Shown: piece after piece, positions 43,754-52,852 of the stretch
Numbering within the stretch: position 1 is the first letter of the stretch
How the letters are laid out: each line of letters begins with the position of its first letter
Source: Methylothermaceae bacteria B42
Lineage (GTDB): Bacteria > Pseudomonadota > Gammaproteobacteria > Methylococcales > Methylothermaceae
Length of the DNA: 64,000 bases
Assembly: GCA_001566965.1 (NCBI GenBank)
Contig: LSNW01000011.1
Location: 35,626-99,625, forward strand
Reading direction: 5' to 3'
The notes under the pieces: generated by a model
Seen by the model: only the letters and a program-made list of their open reading frames with translations
Database searches by the model: none
What the model was told of the DNA's origin: nothing
Position numbers and translations under genes: made by a program

Positions 43754-45348
43754 CAAGGTTTGCGTTTGCGCCCGAGAATCATTAGTCCTCCGGCCACCAG
43801 AACCATTCCCAAAGGAAATTGCATTGGCTCCAAGGATAAATTCGCGGTATTGAGCAATTCCTTAAGTCCTGATGTTTGCTGCCGTGCTTGTTCCCGCAGG
43901 TGGGTATTTTCATCCATGATTTCGCTGTAATCGGCAAGCAGCGGCGACCACCCTTCGCTGTAGGTAAATCCACCGGGATTGGCGTGTACCAAGCCTTTAT
44001 AAAGCTTGATTAAATCATGCTCCCACATATCCGCATAGACACGTTCCACATGGGAAGGATTGTTGCCTTTGGCCCAGAAAAGCTGAAAGAAACCGCCGGG
44101 TGCGTCTTTTACCGGCGCTGGCGGTGCGGGGCGGTTGGTTTTTTGCCCAACCAGCAAACCATCATCATAAAGGGCCTGAATGACTTTTTTGGCTTCTTGT
44201 TCCACTTTAAGTCCTTGCAGAATGCCTTGGTCGGCGGTTTCCAGATAGGTTTTGGCAAATCTGGGGGAATGGCATTGACTGCACGTGCCGATCCAGGCGG
44301 CCTTGCGCGCCTCAAACCAGGAATGGTTCAGATTATCGGCGATTTCCGGAGTAGGGTTGAATCCCCAGCGCACCTTTCGCACCAGATTGTGGGAGTATTC
44401 GCCTCGATATTCAAAGTGGCATAACTGGCAAGTGGGCGCGGTATAACCGCCCCGGGTGAAGGCTTCCTTCAAGGGGGCTTCGAAGTTCCATTGGGATTTG
44501 TGGGTTTGATAGACGGTGCCATGCTTGGAAAGCAGGTAGTTTTCAAATTCGTTGTGATCGACCCCGTTATGGCAGGTAGCGCAGGCTTCCGGCTGGCGGG
44601 CCTCGGCGGCGGAAAAACTGTGGCGGGTGTGACAGCCATCGCACTTGTTTTGCTGATAGTGGCACATGTCGCAGCCCTGGGCGATTTCCCGCTCCGCCAT
44701 GCCCGCCCAGACCGCGGTTTCCACATTGGCTTTCCAATCCATGGCGTGGGACGGGTGTCCCTTGGGCCATTGATTCTGGGGCCAGGTTTGCGCTTTTTCC
44801 GATTCCGCCTGGGCGAATTGTTCTACATGACAAGTGCCGCAGGCGGTTCGATCCGGCAGTTTTAGATCTATATCATGGCGGATTTTTTGCTTACCCACGC
44901 CGCCGTGGCAGTCGATACAGTTGACTTCCTGCAAATGTTCGCCTTGCCGTAAAATTCCCTGGCTGACTAAATTGGTCTCCACTTGCGCCAGGATTTGTTT
45001 TTTATAGGCCCGCACATCGTTTTTTGAGAGGGTGCGAAGGCGCTTTAAGTTGGCGTGGGTGCTGTTTTTCCAGGCATGGACGAAACCGGGCGTGACGTTT
45101 TGATGGCATTCGACACACTGCTGCCGGGTGAATTCGCCTTTAACGCTGCCTGGTGGTTGATAAAAATCCTTGGGGTTCCAATAACGCTGGATGGGAATGG
45201 GTTGCCAGTGTTTCCCGTACTTGCCTTTACCGGGGTGGTCCTGGAGGTAGCGCTCTTTTAGACTCTCGAAGGATGGGGGTTCGGCTTGGCTGGATGCAAC
45301 AAAACATAGCGCAAAAAGCAAGGTGAGAGACCAGATTACGGCCTTCAT
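43753..45348 (-). CDS. haoA: Hydroxylamine dehydrogenase, octahaem cytochrome c
   Basis: A 531-residue periplasmic enzyme with a signal peptide (VIWSLTLLFALCFVASSQA), eight CxxCH haem sites (CVECH, CIDCH, CGTCH, CDMCH, CDGCH, CATCH, CQLCH, CSQCH) and a C-terminal membrane segment (PLGMVLVAGGLMILGRKRK). Eight haems with this spacing define the HAO family; it oxidises hydroxylamine. A Tyr-rich segment after the last haem (LIKLYKGLVHANPGG) may hold the P460 cross-link Tyr. The start at 45348 follows GGAGGAGG by 5-6 nt and gives a good signal peptide. In methanotrophs it removes hydroxylamine made when methane monooxygenase attacks ammonia. Confidence 0.95.
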   Translation of the reverse strand: MKAVIWSLTLLFALCFVASSQAEPPSFESLKERYLQDHPGKGKYGKHWQPIPIQRYWNPKDFYQPPGSVKGEFTRQQCVECHQNVTPGFVHAWKNSTHANLKRLRTLSKNDVRAYKKQILAQVETNLVSQGILRQGEHLQEVNCIDCHGGVGKQKIRHDIDLKLPDRTACGTCHVEQFAQAESEKAQTWPQNQWPKGHPSHAMDWKANVETAVWAGMAEREIAQGCDMCHYQQNKCDGCHTRHSFSAAEARQPEACATCHNGVDHNEFENYLLSKHGTVYQTHKSQWNFEAPLKEAFTRGGYTAPTCQLCHFEYRGEYSHNLVRKVRWGFNPTPEIADNLNHSWFEARKAAWIGTCSQCHSPRFAKTYLETADQGILQGLKVEQEAKKVIQALYDDGLLVGQKTNRPAPPAPVKDAPGGFFQLFWAKGNNPSHVERVYADMWEHDLIKLYKGLVHANPGGFTYSEGWSPLLADYSEIMDENTHLREQARQQTSGLKELLNTANLSLEPMQFPLGMVLVAGGLMILGRKRKP

Positions 45349-45762
45349 GACAACCTCCTCCCAAAAATCGTTATTATGGAGCATTCCTAGCATTGGTGGG
45401 CACCTCTAATCCAGGCATTGCGGGCAGAAGTCTTGCCACCTATCAATTTGCTTTTCCGGGGATTGGGAAGGGGTTGAACGTGTTTTGTACCCAAAATGGC
45501 TGGATAGATAACGAAAGTCTTTGGTTTGAAATACGAGAATCGGCAAACGATGATGTCGTGGTGGCTGTTGGCTTTGTGGAGGTGATTATGGAAGAGTCCG
45601 GTTGCGTTGCCAACCGGCGTGAATGTTTTGGTAAACTGCGGTTGTTTTTGGCGAGTGATGGCCCGGTCAAAAGCGCCAAAGTGATTTAGAACTCTTCCAA
45701 AAGTCGTTCCACGATGCTAATTGGGGTAGCTTTTTAGAAAACTTCACTATGAATTCAGCTCT

Positions 45763-45865
45763 GGTGCTGGGGTGTTTCTTCCGTGGGTGTTGGCGGCCTG
45801 GATGGCCGACATCAAGTCCTCAGGGAAGAGTTTACGACGTCCCACGGAAGAAACACCCCAGCACC
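45763..45865. repeat. 103-bp palindromic element with 25-bp perfect inverted repeats
   Basis: 45763-45787 and 45841-45865 are perfect 25-bp reverse complements separated by 53 bp. The centre (45785-45819) matches 29 of 35 bases of 52743-52777 in inverted orientation, showing that it is dispersed. No gene is encoded. It lies in the gap 45349-46148, upstream of haoA and beside the miniature transposon. The rest of that gap (45349-45762) shows nothing I can identify. Confidence 0.7.
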
Positions 45866-45882
45866 TAAAGAAATCTTAAGCT

Positions 45883-46110
45883 CTGATGTTACGCACGATC
45901 ATTCCGCACTATCCCCCCCCCCCCCCCCCCCCCCCGCAAGCGGTGGAGGGAGCAAGTGCGGATTATCTGACCCTGCCGTGCCGGCAAGGAAGGGGATGTG
46001 GGTTGTTCTCCGCCCAAGGACAGAAGCGGCGGAAAACCAAGCGTTGCTCCCCTCTCCCGGTGGGAGGGGGCCCGGGGGAGAAGGCATTCCGGGCAAGTGT
46101 GTAACATCAG
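45883..46110 (+). mobile_element. Miniature inverted-repeat transposable element, copy 1
   Basis: A 228-bp non-coding element. Its ends, ctgatgttacgcac (45883-45896) and gtgtgtaacatcag (46097-46110), are inverted repeats with one mismatch. A perfect 7-bp direct repeat TTAAGCT flanks it (45876-45882 and 46111-46117), the target-site duplication expected from transposition. Copy 2 at 57090-57315 is the same sequence in the opposite orientation. It contains strong internal palindromes and a 23-base C-run. It carries no transposase and lies 38 bp upstream of the AGCS symporter gene, so it may affect that promoter. Confidence 0.9.
45913..45935 (+). repeat. C23 homopolymer tract
   Basis: Twenty-three consecutive C residues within miniature element copy 1. 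In copy 2 the matching place reads, on the reverse strand, ccccctccccc, so the tract is probably an expanded simple repeat. Length variation between cells or a sequencing artefact are both possible. Confidence 0.9.
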
Positions 46111-46148
46111 TTAAGCTGCCAAATCCTTGTAGGTTATGTTAGAAAATA

Positions 46149-47489
46149 ATGAATATGGCACAACAATTAGGGGAATGGCTTAACTTGATCAGCGCCTGGG
46201 TTTGGGGGCCTCCGACCTTGGCCATATTACTCGGGGTGGGTATTTATTTGACCCTGGGGTTGCGTTTCATCCCCTGGCGTCGGTTGGGAACGGCCTTCCT
46301 TTTATTATGGCGTGGCCGCCAAGGTAAGGGGGAGGGTGACATTACGCCTTTTCAAGCGTTGATGACGGCGCTGTCGGCAACCATTGGCACCGGCAATATT
46401 GCCGGCGTGGCTACCGCCATTGCCCTGGGAGGGCCGGGGGCGGTGTTGTGGATGTTGTTGACGGCTTTGTTCGGCATGGCCACCAAATACGCCGAGGCGG
46501 TGCTGGCGGTACGTTACCGGGAGGTGGATGAGCTCGGCAATTACGTCGGCGGCCCCATGTATTACATCCGCAATGGTTTGGGGCGGGGATGGCGGTGGCT
46601 GGGCGGGCTGTTTGCCTTGTTTGGCATGATCGCCGCCTTTGGCATCGGCAACATGGTCCAGGCCAATTCTGTGGCCGACGCGGTGGCATCGGTATGGCAG
46701 GTTCAAGAGCGTTGGACCGGTGTGGTCTTGATGGGGCTGACCGGCGCGGTAATTTTGGGCGGCATTCGCCGCATTGCCGAAGTGGCTTCCAAATTGGTGC
46801 CGCTGATGGCGCTGGCCTACTTCGGCGCGGCTTGTTTCATTATCGGGTTGAATTATGAGAAATTGCCAGCCGCGTTGCATTTGATTGTGACGTACACTTT
46901 TGAGCAATCCGCAGTGGCTGGCGGCATTGCCGGAGGCGCGGTGTGGATGGCTATCCGCTATGGGGTGGCACGGGGGATTTTCTCCAACGAAGCAGGGCTA
47001 GGCAGTGCTCCCATCGCCCATGCTGCCGCTCAGACCCAAGATCCAGTCAGGCAAGGGCTGGTGGCGATGCTGGGCACTTTTATCGATACCTTGATTGTCT
47101 GTTCCCTGACCGCGTTGGTTATTATCATGAGCGGGATTTGGGGCGATGGGGCTAACGGGGCTGAGCTTTCGACACTGGCTTTTGAGGCCGGCTTGCCCGG
47201 TTACGGTGCTTATATTGTCAGTGGCGGCTTGACGGTTTTTGCCTTTACTACCATTTTAGGCTGGAGCTATTATGGTGAGCGCTGCGCCGAGTATCTATTA
47301 GGCGTGCGGGTGATTTACCCTTATAGATTTTTGTGGCTGTTGGCCATTCCTTTGGGCGCCATGGGAAAGTTGAACCAAGTCTGGTTACTGGCGGACGTGA
47401 TGAACGGGCTCATGGCGCTGCCCAATTTGATTGCGCTGTTGTTACTGAGCCCGGTGGTATTTCGTTTGACTCGGGAATATTTTCAATAG
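46149..47489 (+). CDS. Sodium:alanine/glycine symporter, AGCS family
   Basis: A 446-residue transporter with about eleven membrane segments. Family signatures are FQALMTALSATIGTGNIAGVATAI near residue 65, GGPGAVLWMLLTALFGMATKYAEA and GGPMYYIRNGLG, plus ARGIFSNEAGLGSAPIAHAAA. It imports alanine or glycine with sodium across the inner membrane. The ATG at 46149 has an alternative two codons downstream. The upstream region is occupied by the miniature element. A 14-bp stem hairpin follows the stop. Confidence 0.94.
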   Translation: MNMAQQLGEWLNLISAWVWGPPTLAILLGVGIYLTLGLRFIPWRRLGTAFLLLWRGRQGKGEGDITPFQALMTALSATIGTGNIAGVATAIALGGPGAVLWMLLTALFGMATKYAEAVLAVRYREVDELGNYVGGPMYYIRNGLGRGWRWLGGLFALFGMIAAFGIGNMVQANSVADAVASVWQVQERWTGVVLMGLTGAVILGGIRRIAEVASKLVPLMALAYFGAACFIIGLNYEKLPAALHLIVTYTFEQSAVAGGIAGGAVWMAIRYGVARGIFSNEAGLGSAPIAHAAAQTQDPVRQGLVAMLGTFIDTLIVCSLTALVIIMSGIWGDGANGAELSTLAFEAGLPGYGAYIVSGGLTVFAFTTILGWSYYGERCAEYLLGVRVIYPYRFLWLLAIPLGAMGKLNQVWLLADVMNGLMALPNLIALLLLSPVVFRLTREYFQ

Positions 47490-47490
47490 C

Positions 47491-47526
47491 GTCTTCCAGA
47501 TGCCGGGGGATTGGCATCTGGAAGAC
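47491..47526. terminator. Hairpin between convergent symporter and pgm genes
   Basis: A perfect 14-bp stem (gtcttccagatgcc with ggcatctggaagac, 8-nt loop) begins 1 bp after the symporter stop and lies between two convergent genes. No long T-run follows; it may still stop transcription in both directions. Confidence 0.6.
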
Positions 47527-47544
47527 TATAGATACCTTATCTTG

Positions 47545-49185
<1,641 letters not shown>

Positions 49186-49273
49186 CTAAATACCTGTATC
49201 GATTTTTTGTATATTATTTAAGAAAGCAATAAAAAACGTTTCTCAAGTTTATCATGGTGATCGGCGGGGGCGA

Positions 49274-49831
49274 ATGATTGAAAAAAGCAAGTTCTGGGGG
49301 CTGATTCTGTGGCTGGGATTGAGCTGGGGGTGTTCGGCTGGCGCCGGTGAAGAAATTTGGCTTTTAGTGGATACCAAGGCACTGACTTTATACGTTAAGC
49401 AAGGGGAAAAGGATTTGGCGGTCTTTGAAAATATTGCCATCGGCCGCGGCGGAGTCACTCAGCAAAAGCGGCAGGGTGATAATAAAACCCCGCTGGGAGA
49501 ATTTCATATCGGATGGGTCAAGGAGAATAGCCGCTATCATCGGTTTTTTGGCTTGAATTATCCCACCATTCCTTTTGTGAAATATGGGCAAAACGCAGGG
49601 CTGATTGATAATGAAACCTTCCGCTCTCTCCTCAAGGCAAATTTCGAGGAGGCTGTTCCTTCACAAAATACCCCTTTGGGTGGCTATATTGGCATCCATG
49701 GACTGGGGCGGGCGGATGCGCGGATTCATGGGCTGTTTAATTGGACCCGGGGTTGTATCGCTTTAACCAACGAGCAAATTGACCAACTTAGCCAATGGGT
49801 CGGAAAGGGGACCCGGGTAGTTATCCGTTAG
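49274..49831 (+). CDS. L,D-transpeptidase (YkuD domain)
   Basis: A 185-residue exported protein with a signal sequence (LILWLGLSWGCSAGAGEE). The YkuD domain begins at about residue 27 and ends with the active site IHGLFNWTRGCIALTNEQ, whose Cys is the nucleophile and whose upstream His completes the site. Such enzymes form 3-3 cross-links or attach proteins to peptidoglycan. The signal ends in GCSAG, which might also be a lipobox. It precedes the Lpp-like lipoprotein gene by 85 bp. Confidence 0.9.
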   Translation: MIEKSKFWGLILWLGLSWGCSAGAGEEIWLLVDTKALTLYVKQGEKDLAVFENIAIGRGGVTQQKRQGDNKTPLGEFHIGWVKENSRYHRFFGLNYPTIPFVKYGQNAGLIDNETFRSLLKANFEEAVPSQNTPLGGYIGIHGLGRADARIHGLFNWTRGCIALTNEQIDQLSQWVGKGTRVVIR

Positions 49832-49916
49832 AATTTGTTGGGATTTTTTGACTTATAAATACTATTTGTGTGATTATTACAACTTCTGTTGTGCCACTCA
49901 TAAAAAGGATGGAGCC

Positions 49917-50198
49917 ATGTTAAAAACAATTGTAAAAATTTCCACCGTTCTCGCTGTTGCAGGAGTTATCACTGGTTGCGCTTCTGCCCATAAGCATGAA
50001 GAAATGCATTCCAAGCTTTCCGCGCTGGAATCGCGCTTAAATAGCGTTGAGCAAACTTCTCAACAAGCCTTGGCGGAAGCCCGTGGTGCTCATGAGCATT
50101 TCCATAAGCTGGAACAGCAAACTGCTGAAAATGCCAGTCAGCTGGAAGCAATCAACGCCAAGCTGGACCGTTTGTTTCACAAATCCATGATGAAATAA
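49917..50198 (+). CDS. Lpp-like (Braun-type) lipoprotein ending in lysine
   Basis: A 93-residue protein. The signal peptide ends in lipobox VITGC, so Cys20 or 21 is lipidated; the rest is one long coiled coil (LSALESRLNSVEQTSQQALAEA), finishing MMK. In Lpp the C-terminal Lys is joined to peptidoglycan by L,D-transpeptidases, and two such enzymes are encoded on either side. It is about 15 residues longer than E. coli Lpp. The ATG at 49917 is chosen because AAGGATGGAG precedes it and the lipobox follows; a hairpin terminator ends the gene. Confidence 0.82.
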   Translation: MLKTIVKISTVLAVAGVITGCASAHKHEEMHSKLSALESRLNSVEQTSQQALAEARGAHEHFHKLEQQTAENASQLEAINAKLDRLFHKSMMK

Positions 50199-50220
50199 AA
50201 GCTGAAAATATTAAATTTAT

Positions 50221-50247
50221 AAATAAGCCCCTATACGGGGCTTATTT
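50221..50247. terminator. Bidirectional terminator
   Basis: aaataagcccc at 50221-50231 pairs with ggggcttattt at 50237-50247 and is followed by more T residues. It serves the lipoprotein gene on the plus strand; the A-rich left arm supplies U residues for the minus-strand gene, whose stop at 50242 lies inside it. Confidence 0.88.
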
Positions 50248-51201
50248 TTTGTCTTTTGAAATCCGGGCTATCAAGGGCTGAAACGGACTTTTGGAAATTT
50301 TGACCGGGATGCCTTGTTGTTCTTGCAAGGCTTTTTTTAAAGCCGCGCCATTGATTTGTATCGCAGGGGACGGGCCAAGTTTTTTTTCAATTAAAGCCAA
50401 TGCGTGGTCCAGCATGGCTTCATAGGGCTTCGACTCTTCTTCCAGCGGCGGATGGACTTCGATAAAAAGCTCGCCGGCAAACCAGCCTACCTTGATAGGT
50501 TGGTTAACCAGGGTCACCGGCGTGCCTACTTTGATTTCAGGAAACAGTCTCTCAATATCCTCAGGGTACATGCGCACGCAACCGTGGGTTACCCGCATGC
50601 CGATACCATAGGGCTTGTTGGTGCTATGAATCAGATAACCAGGAATGCCCAAGCGCATGGCATAGCGGCCAAGGGGGTTGTCAGGTCCCGGTGGGACTAC
50701 ATCAGGTAAGGGATCACCCTCCGCGGCGTGTTCTTTTTTTATGGACGTCGGGGGACGCCAGCTGGGGTTTTTAACCTTGGCAACAACACGGGTGGTTCCC
50801 AGAGGGGTGGTCCAGTCCATTCGTCCAATGCTGACGGGATGGGTAACGACCAAACGGGGTTGTCCACGGCGGGGATTGGGATAGTAATACATGCGCATTT
50901 CCGGGATATTAAGGACAATGCCTTTGCGCGGCGCATCAGGAAGAATAAACCGGCTGGGAATAATGACTTTGGCGCCGGGTTTGGGCAGCCAGCGGTCAAG
51001 CTTGGGGTTGACCAGTAGAATCTCGTTTTGTCCTATGTCATAACGCCGGGCGATGTCGAGAAGGTCTTCCCCTTTTTGCACTTGGGTGGATTCAATTGTA
51101 CCCACCAAGTCAACGTCAGCAGGCGGTAAAATAAAACTGTCAGCCAATAATAGAGGTGTAAAAAACAACCCTGCCAGCCAACAAAAAATTACTCGGCTCA
51201 T
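50242..51201 (-). CDS. L,D-transpeptidase with LysM domain (YcfS/ErfK-like)
   Basis: A 319-residue exported enzyme. After the signal peptide (VIFCWLAGLFFTPLLLADS) comes a LysM peptidoglycan-binding domain (about 35-85; VQKGEDLLDIARRYDIGQNE), then YkuD with MRVTHGCVRMYPEDIE; the Cys is the nucleophile. This domain order is that of E. coli ErfK/YcfS, which attach Lpp to the wall. The convergent Lpp-like gene ending in Lys is the obvious partner. The start at 51201 is preferred because AGGAC precedes it; the upstream in-frame start is TTG and lacks such a site. Confidence 0.93.
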   Translation of the reverse strand: MSRVIFCWLAGLFFTPLLLADSFILPPADVDLVGTIESTQVQKGEDLLDIARRYDIGQNEILLVNPKLDRWLPKPGAKVIIPSRFILPDAPRKGIVLNIPEMRMYYYPNPRRGQPRLVVTHPVSIGRMDWTTPLGTTRVVAKVKNPSWRPPTSIKKEHAAEGDPLPDVVPPGPDNPLGRYAMRLGIPGYLIHSTNKPYGIGMRVTHGCVRMYPEDIERLFPEIKVGTPVTLVNQPIKVGWFAGELFIEVHPPLEEESKPYEAMLDHALALIEKKLGPSPAIQINGAALKKALQEQQGIPVKISKSPFQPLIARISKDKK

Positions 51202-51284
51202 TTTTGTCCTGGATTTCACCAAAATACTTTTCCTAACGATAGAATACCATTGAATCTTTTGTTGATTAATTTCAGGGAGACAAA

Positions 51285-52004
51285 ATGAATCAAAATGAAT
51301 TGGCTAAGGCTGTGCGCGCGGCTTTGGAATTAGATCCTTGGGTCAATCCTCATCGCGACCAGATTGAGGTGGAATGTTTGGGCAATGTGGCGATTTTAAA
51401 AGGGGAGGTAGCGGAAATTTCCGCCAAGCGCCGGGCCTATTATTGTGCTTTGGAGATAAAAGGCGTATCCGCTGTGGATGACCGGCTTTATGTTCGTCCA
51501 GCCGAAGCAATGGGGGACGAGGAAATTTTGGATCATTTGGCCAAGGCGCTCTATGGTGATCTGGTATTTCAACACTATGGCCTGGTGAGGGTGGATCACA
51601 AGGGGGACAAGGACGTTTGGCGTCAACTAGAGACTCAAGAAGGGGAATTTATACTGCACGTGGCCGATGGCAGGGTACATCTAGAGGGTAAGGTGAAATC
51701 TTTATGTGACCGGCGTTTGGCCGAAGTGTACGGGTGGTGGGTGCCTGGGAGCCGGAATGTCAAGAATGATCTATCGGTCATCCCACCCGAGGAAGACAGC
51801 GATGACCAGCTGCTGGAAGCTTTAAGGGTGGTGTTGGATGCGGATAGGTTTGTCGAGGCGGTAGAGGTCGCCTGCCTCTGCCAAAACTTCGAGGTTACTT
51901 TGAAGGGGGTGGTTCCTTTCCGGGAGCAGATCAAATTGGCGGAAAATGATTGTTGGTATACCGAAGGGGTAAAGAAGGTAGATAATCAACTGGATTTGCC
52001 CTGA
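51285..52004 (+). CDS. BON-domain protein
   Basis: A 239-residue soluble protein with three BON-like segments: about 5-70 (IEVECLGNVAILKGEVAEI), 80-160 (GRVHLEGKVKSLCDRRLAE) and 170-239 (NFEVTLKGVVPFREQIKLAEND). BON domains bind membranes or phospholipids. No signal peptide or lipobox is seen at the chosen start, so it may be cytoplasmic. GGGAG precedes the ATG. Its stop directly abuts the start of sfsA, so the two are co-transcribed, but no functional link is known. Confidence 0.85.
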   Translation: MNQNELAKAVRAALELDPWVNPHRDQIEVECLGNVAILKGEVAEISAKRRAYYCALEIKGVSAVDDRLYVRPAEAMGDEEILDHLAKALYGDLVFQHYGLVRVDHKGDKDVWRQLETQEGEFILHVADGRVHLEGKVKSLCDRRLAEVYGWWVPGSRNVKNDLSVIPPEEDSDDQLLEALRVVLDADRFVEAVEVACLCQNFEVTLKGVVPFREQIKLAENDCWYTEGVKKVDNQLDLP

Positions 52005-52712
52005 ATGAAAATTCAGGGTCCCTGGCTGCCTGGCAAACTGATCAAACGTTACAAACGTTTTCTTGCCGACGTTACGTTGGAAGACGGAACATCGGTTACC
52101 GCTCATACACCCAATACCGGCTCTTTAAAAGGGTGTTCCGTTCCAGGTTCTAAGGTTTGGCTGCGCGATACTCAAAACCCCGCGCGTAAATATCCTTATT
52201 CCTGGGAAATGGTCGAGCCAGAGCCCGGGGTGTGGGTAGGCATTAATACCGGGCTGAGTAATCAACTGGTTAGGGAAGGTATAGAAACAGGCGTGATTGA
52301 GCCTTTACAGGGATATTCGCAGATTTCCACGGAAGTGCGTTACGGTTGGGAAAAAAGCCGGATTGATTTGCTACTGGAAAGAGAAGGCCATCCGCCCTGT
52401 TATGTAGAGGTGAAAAATGTCACCTTGGTTGAAGGTGAGATCGCGCTATTTCCTGATGCCGTGACTGTTCGGGGCACCAAGCATTTAAGGGAGTTGATAG
52501 AAGTTGTCAATCAAGGCGGCCGGGGCGTGCTGGTGTTTTGTGTTCAGCGGAAAGATGGGCGGGAACTGCGTCCCGCCGATGAGATTGATCCTGTGTACGG
52601 CAAAACACTTCGACAAGCTATATCGGCAGGGGTGGAGGTGTATGCCTATCAAGCCGACCCAAAACCTGGAGAAATATGCCTGGATCGGACATTGCCGGTG
52701 GTTTGTCCTTAG
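52005..52712 (+). CDS. sfsA: SfsA family protein
   Basis: A 235-residue protein matching SfsA in length and motifs: KRYKRFLADVTLEDG, AHTPNTGSLKGCSVPGS, the nuclease-like core SRIDLLLEREGHPPCYVEVKNVTL, and FPDAVTVRGTKHLRELIEV. SfsA was named for sugar fermentation stimulation; DNA or RNA binding and a nuclease-type fold have been proposed, but its role is unsettled. It begins immediately after the BON gene stop. The 140-bp gap to the EF-G paralogue holds a dispersed repeat and no clear terminator. Confidence 0.93.
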   Translation: MKIQGPWLPGKLIKRYKRFLADVTLEDGTSVTAHTPNTGSLKGCSVPGSKVWLRDTQNPARKYPYSWEMVEPEPGVWVGINTGLSNQLVREGIETGVIEPLQGYSQISTEVRYGWEKSRIDLLLEREGHPPCYVEVKNVTLVEGEIALFPDAVTVRGTKHLRELIEVVNQGGRGVLVFCVQRKDGRELRPADEIDPVYGKTLRQAISAGVEVYAYQADPKPGEICLDRTLPVVCP

Positions 52713-52742
52713 AATTTATTTTATTGAGAGTGGCAACTACTT

Positions 52743-52777
52743 GGGTTTGATGGCGGCCATTCAGGCCACCAACGCCC
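52743..52777 (-). repeat. Dispersed 35-bp repeat, second copy
   Basis: Read on the minus strand this matches 29 of 35 bases of 45785-45819, the centre of the palindromic element there. It lacks the 25-bp flanking inverted repeats in recognisable form. Two copies 7 kb apart show that the motif is a family in this genome. Confidence 0.6.
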
Positions 52778-52852
52778 AAGGAATGACACTTGAGCATCTT
52801 GAAGCCTCAAAAATTTTAGGTTTTAGGATTATCCTGCAACGATCAAAAGGCC

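Noticed and set aside
45393..45689. Possible 98-residue protein upstream of haoA
   Set aside because: No ribosome site, no known family, and composition unlike neighbours; treated as non-coding.
45783..46142. Open frame across the repeat region before the symporter
   Set aside because: It runs through the palindromic element, C-run and transposon ends, so it is repeat sequence rather than a gene.
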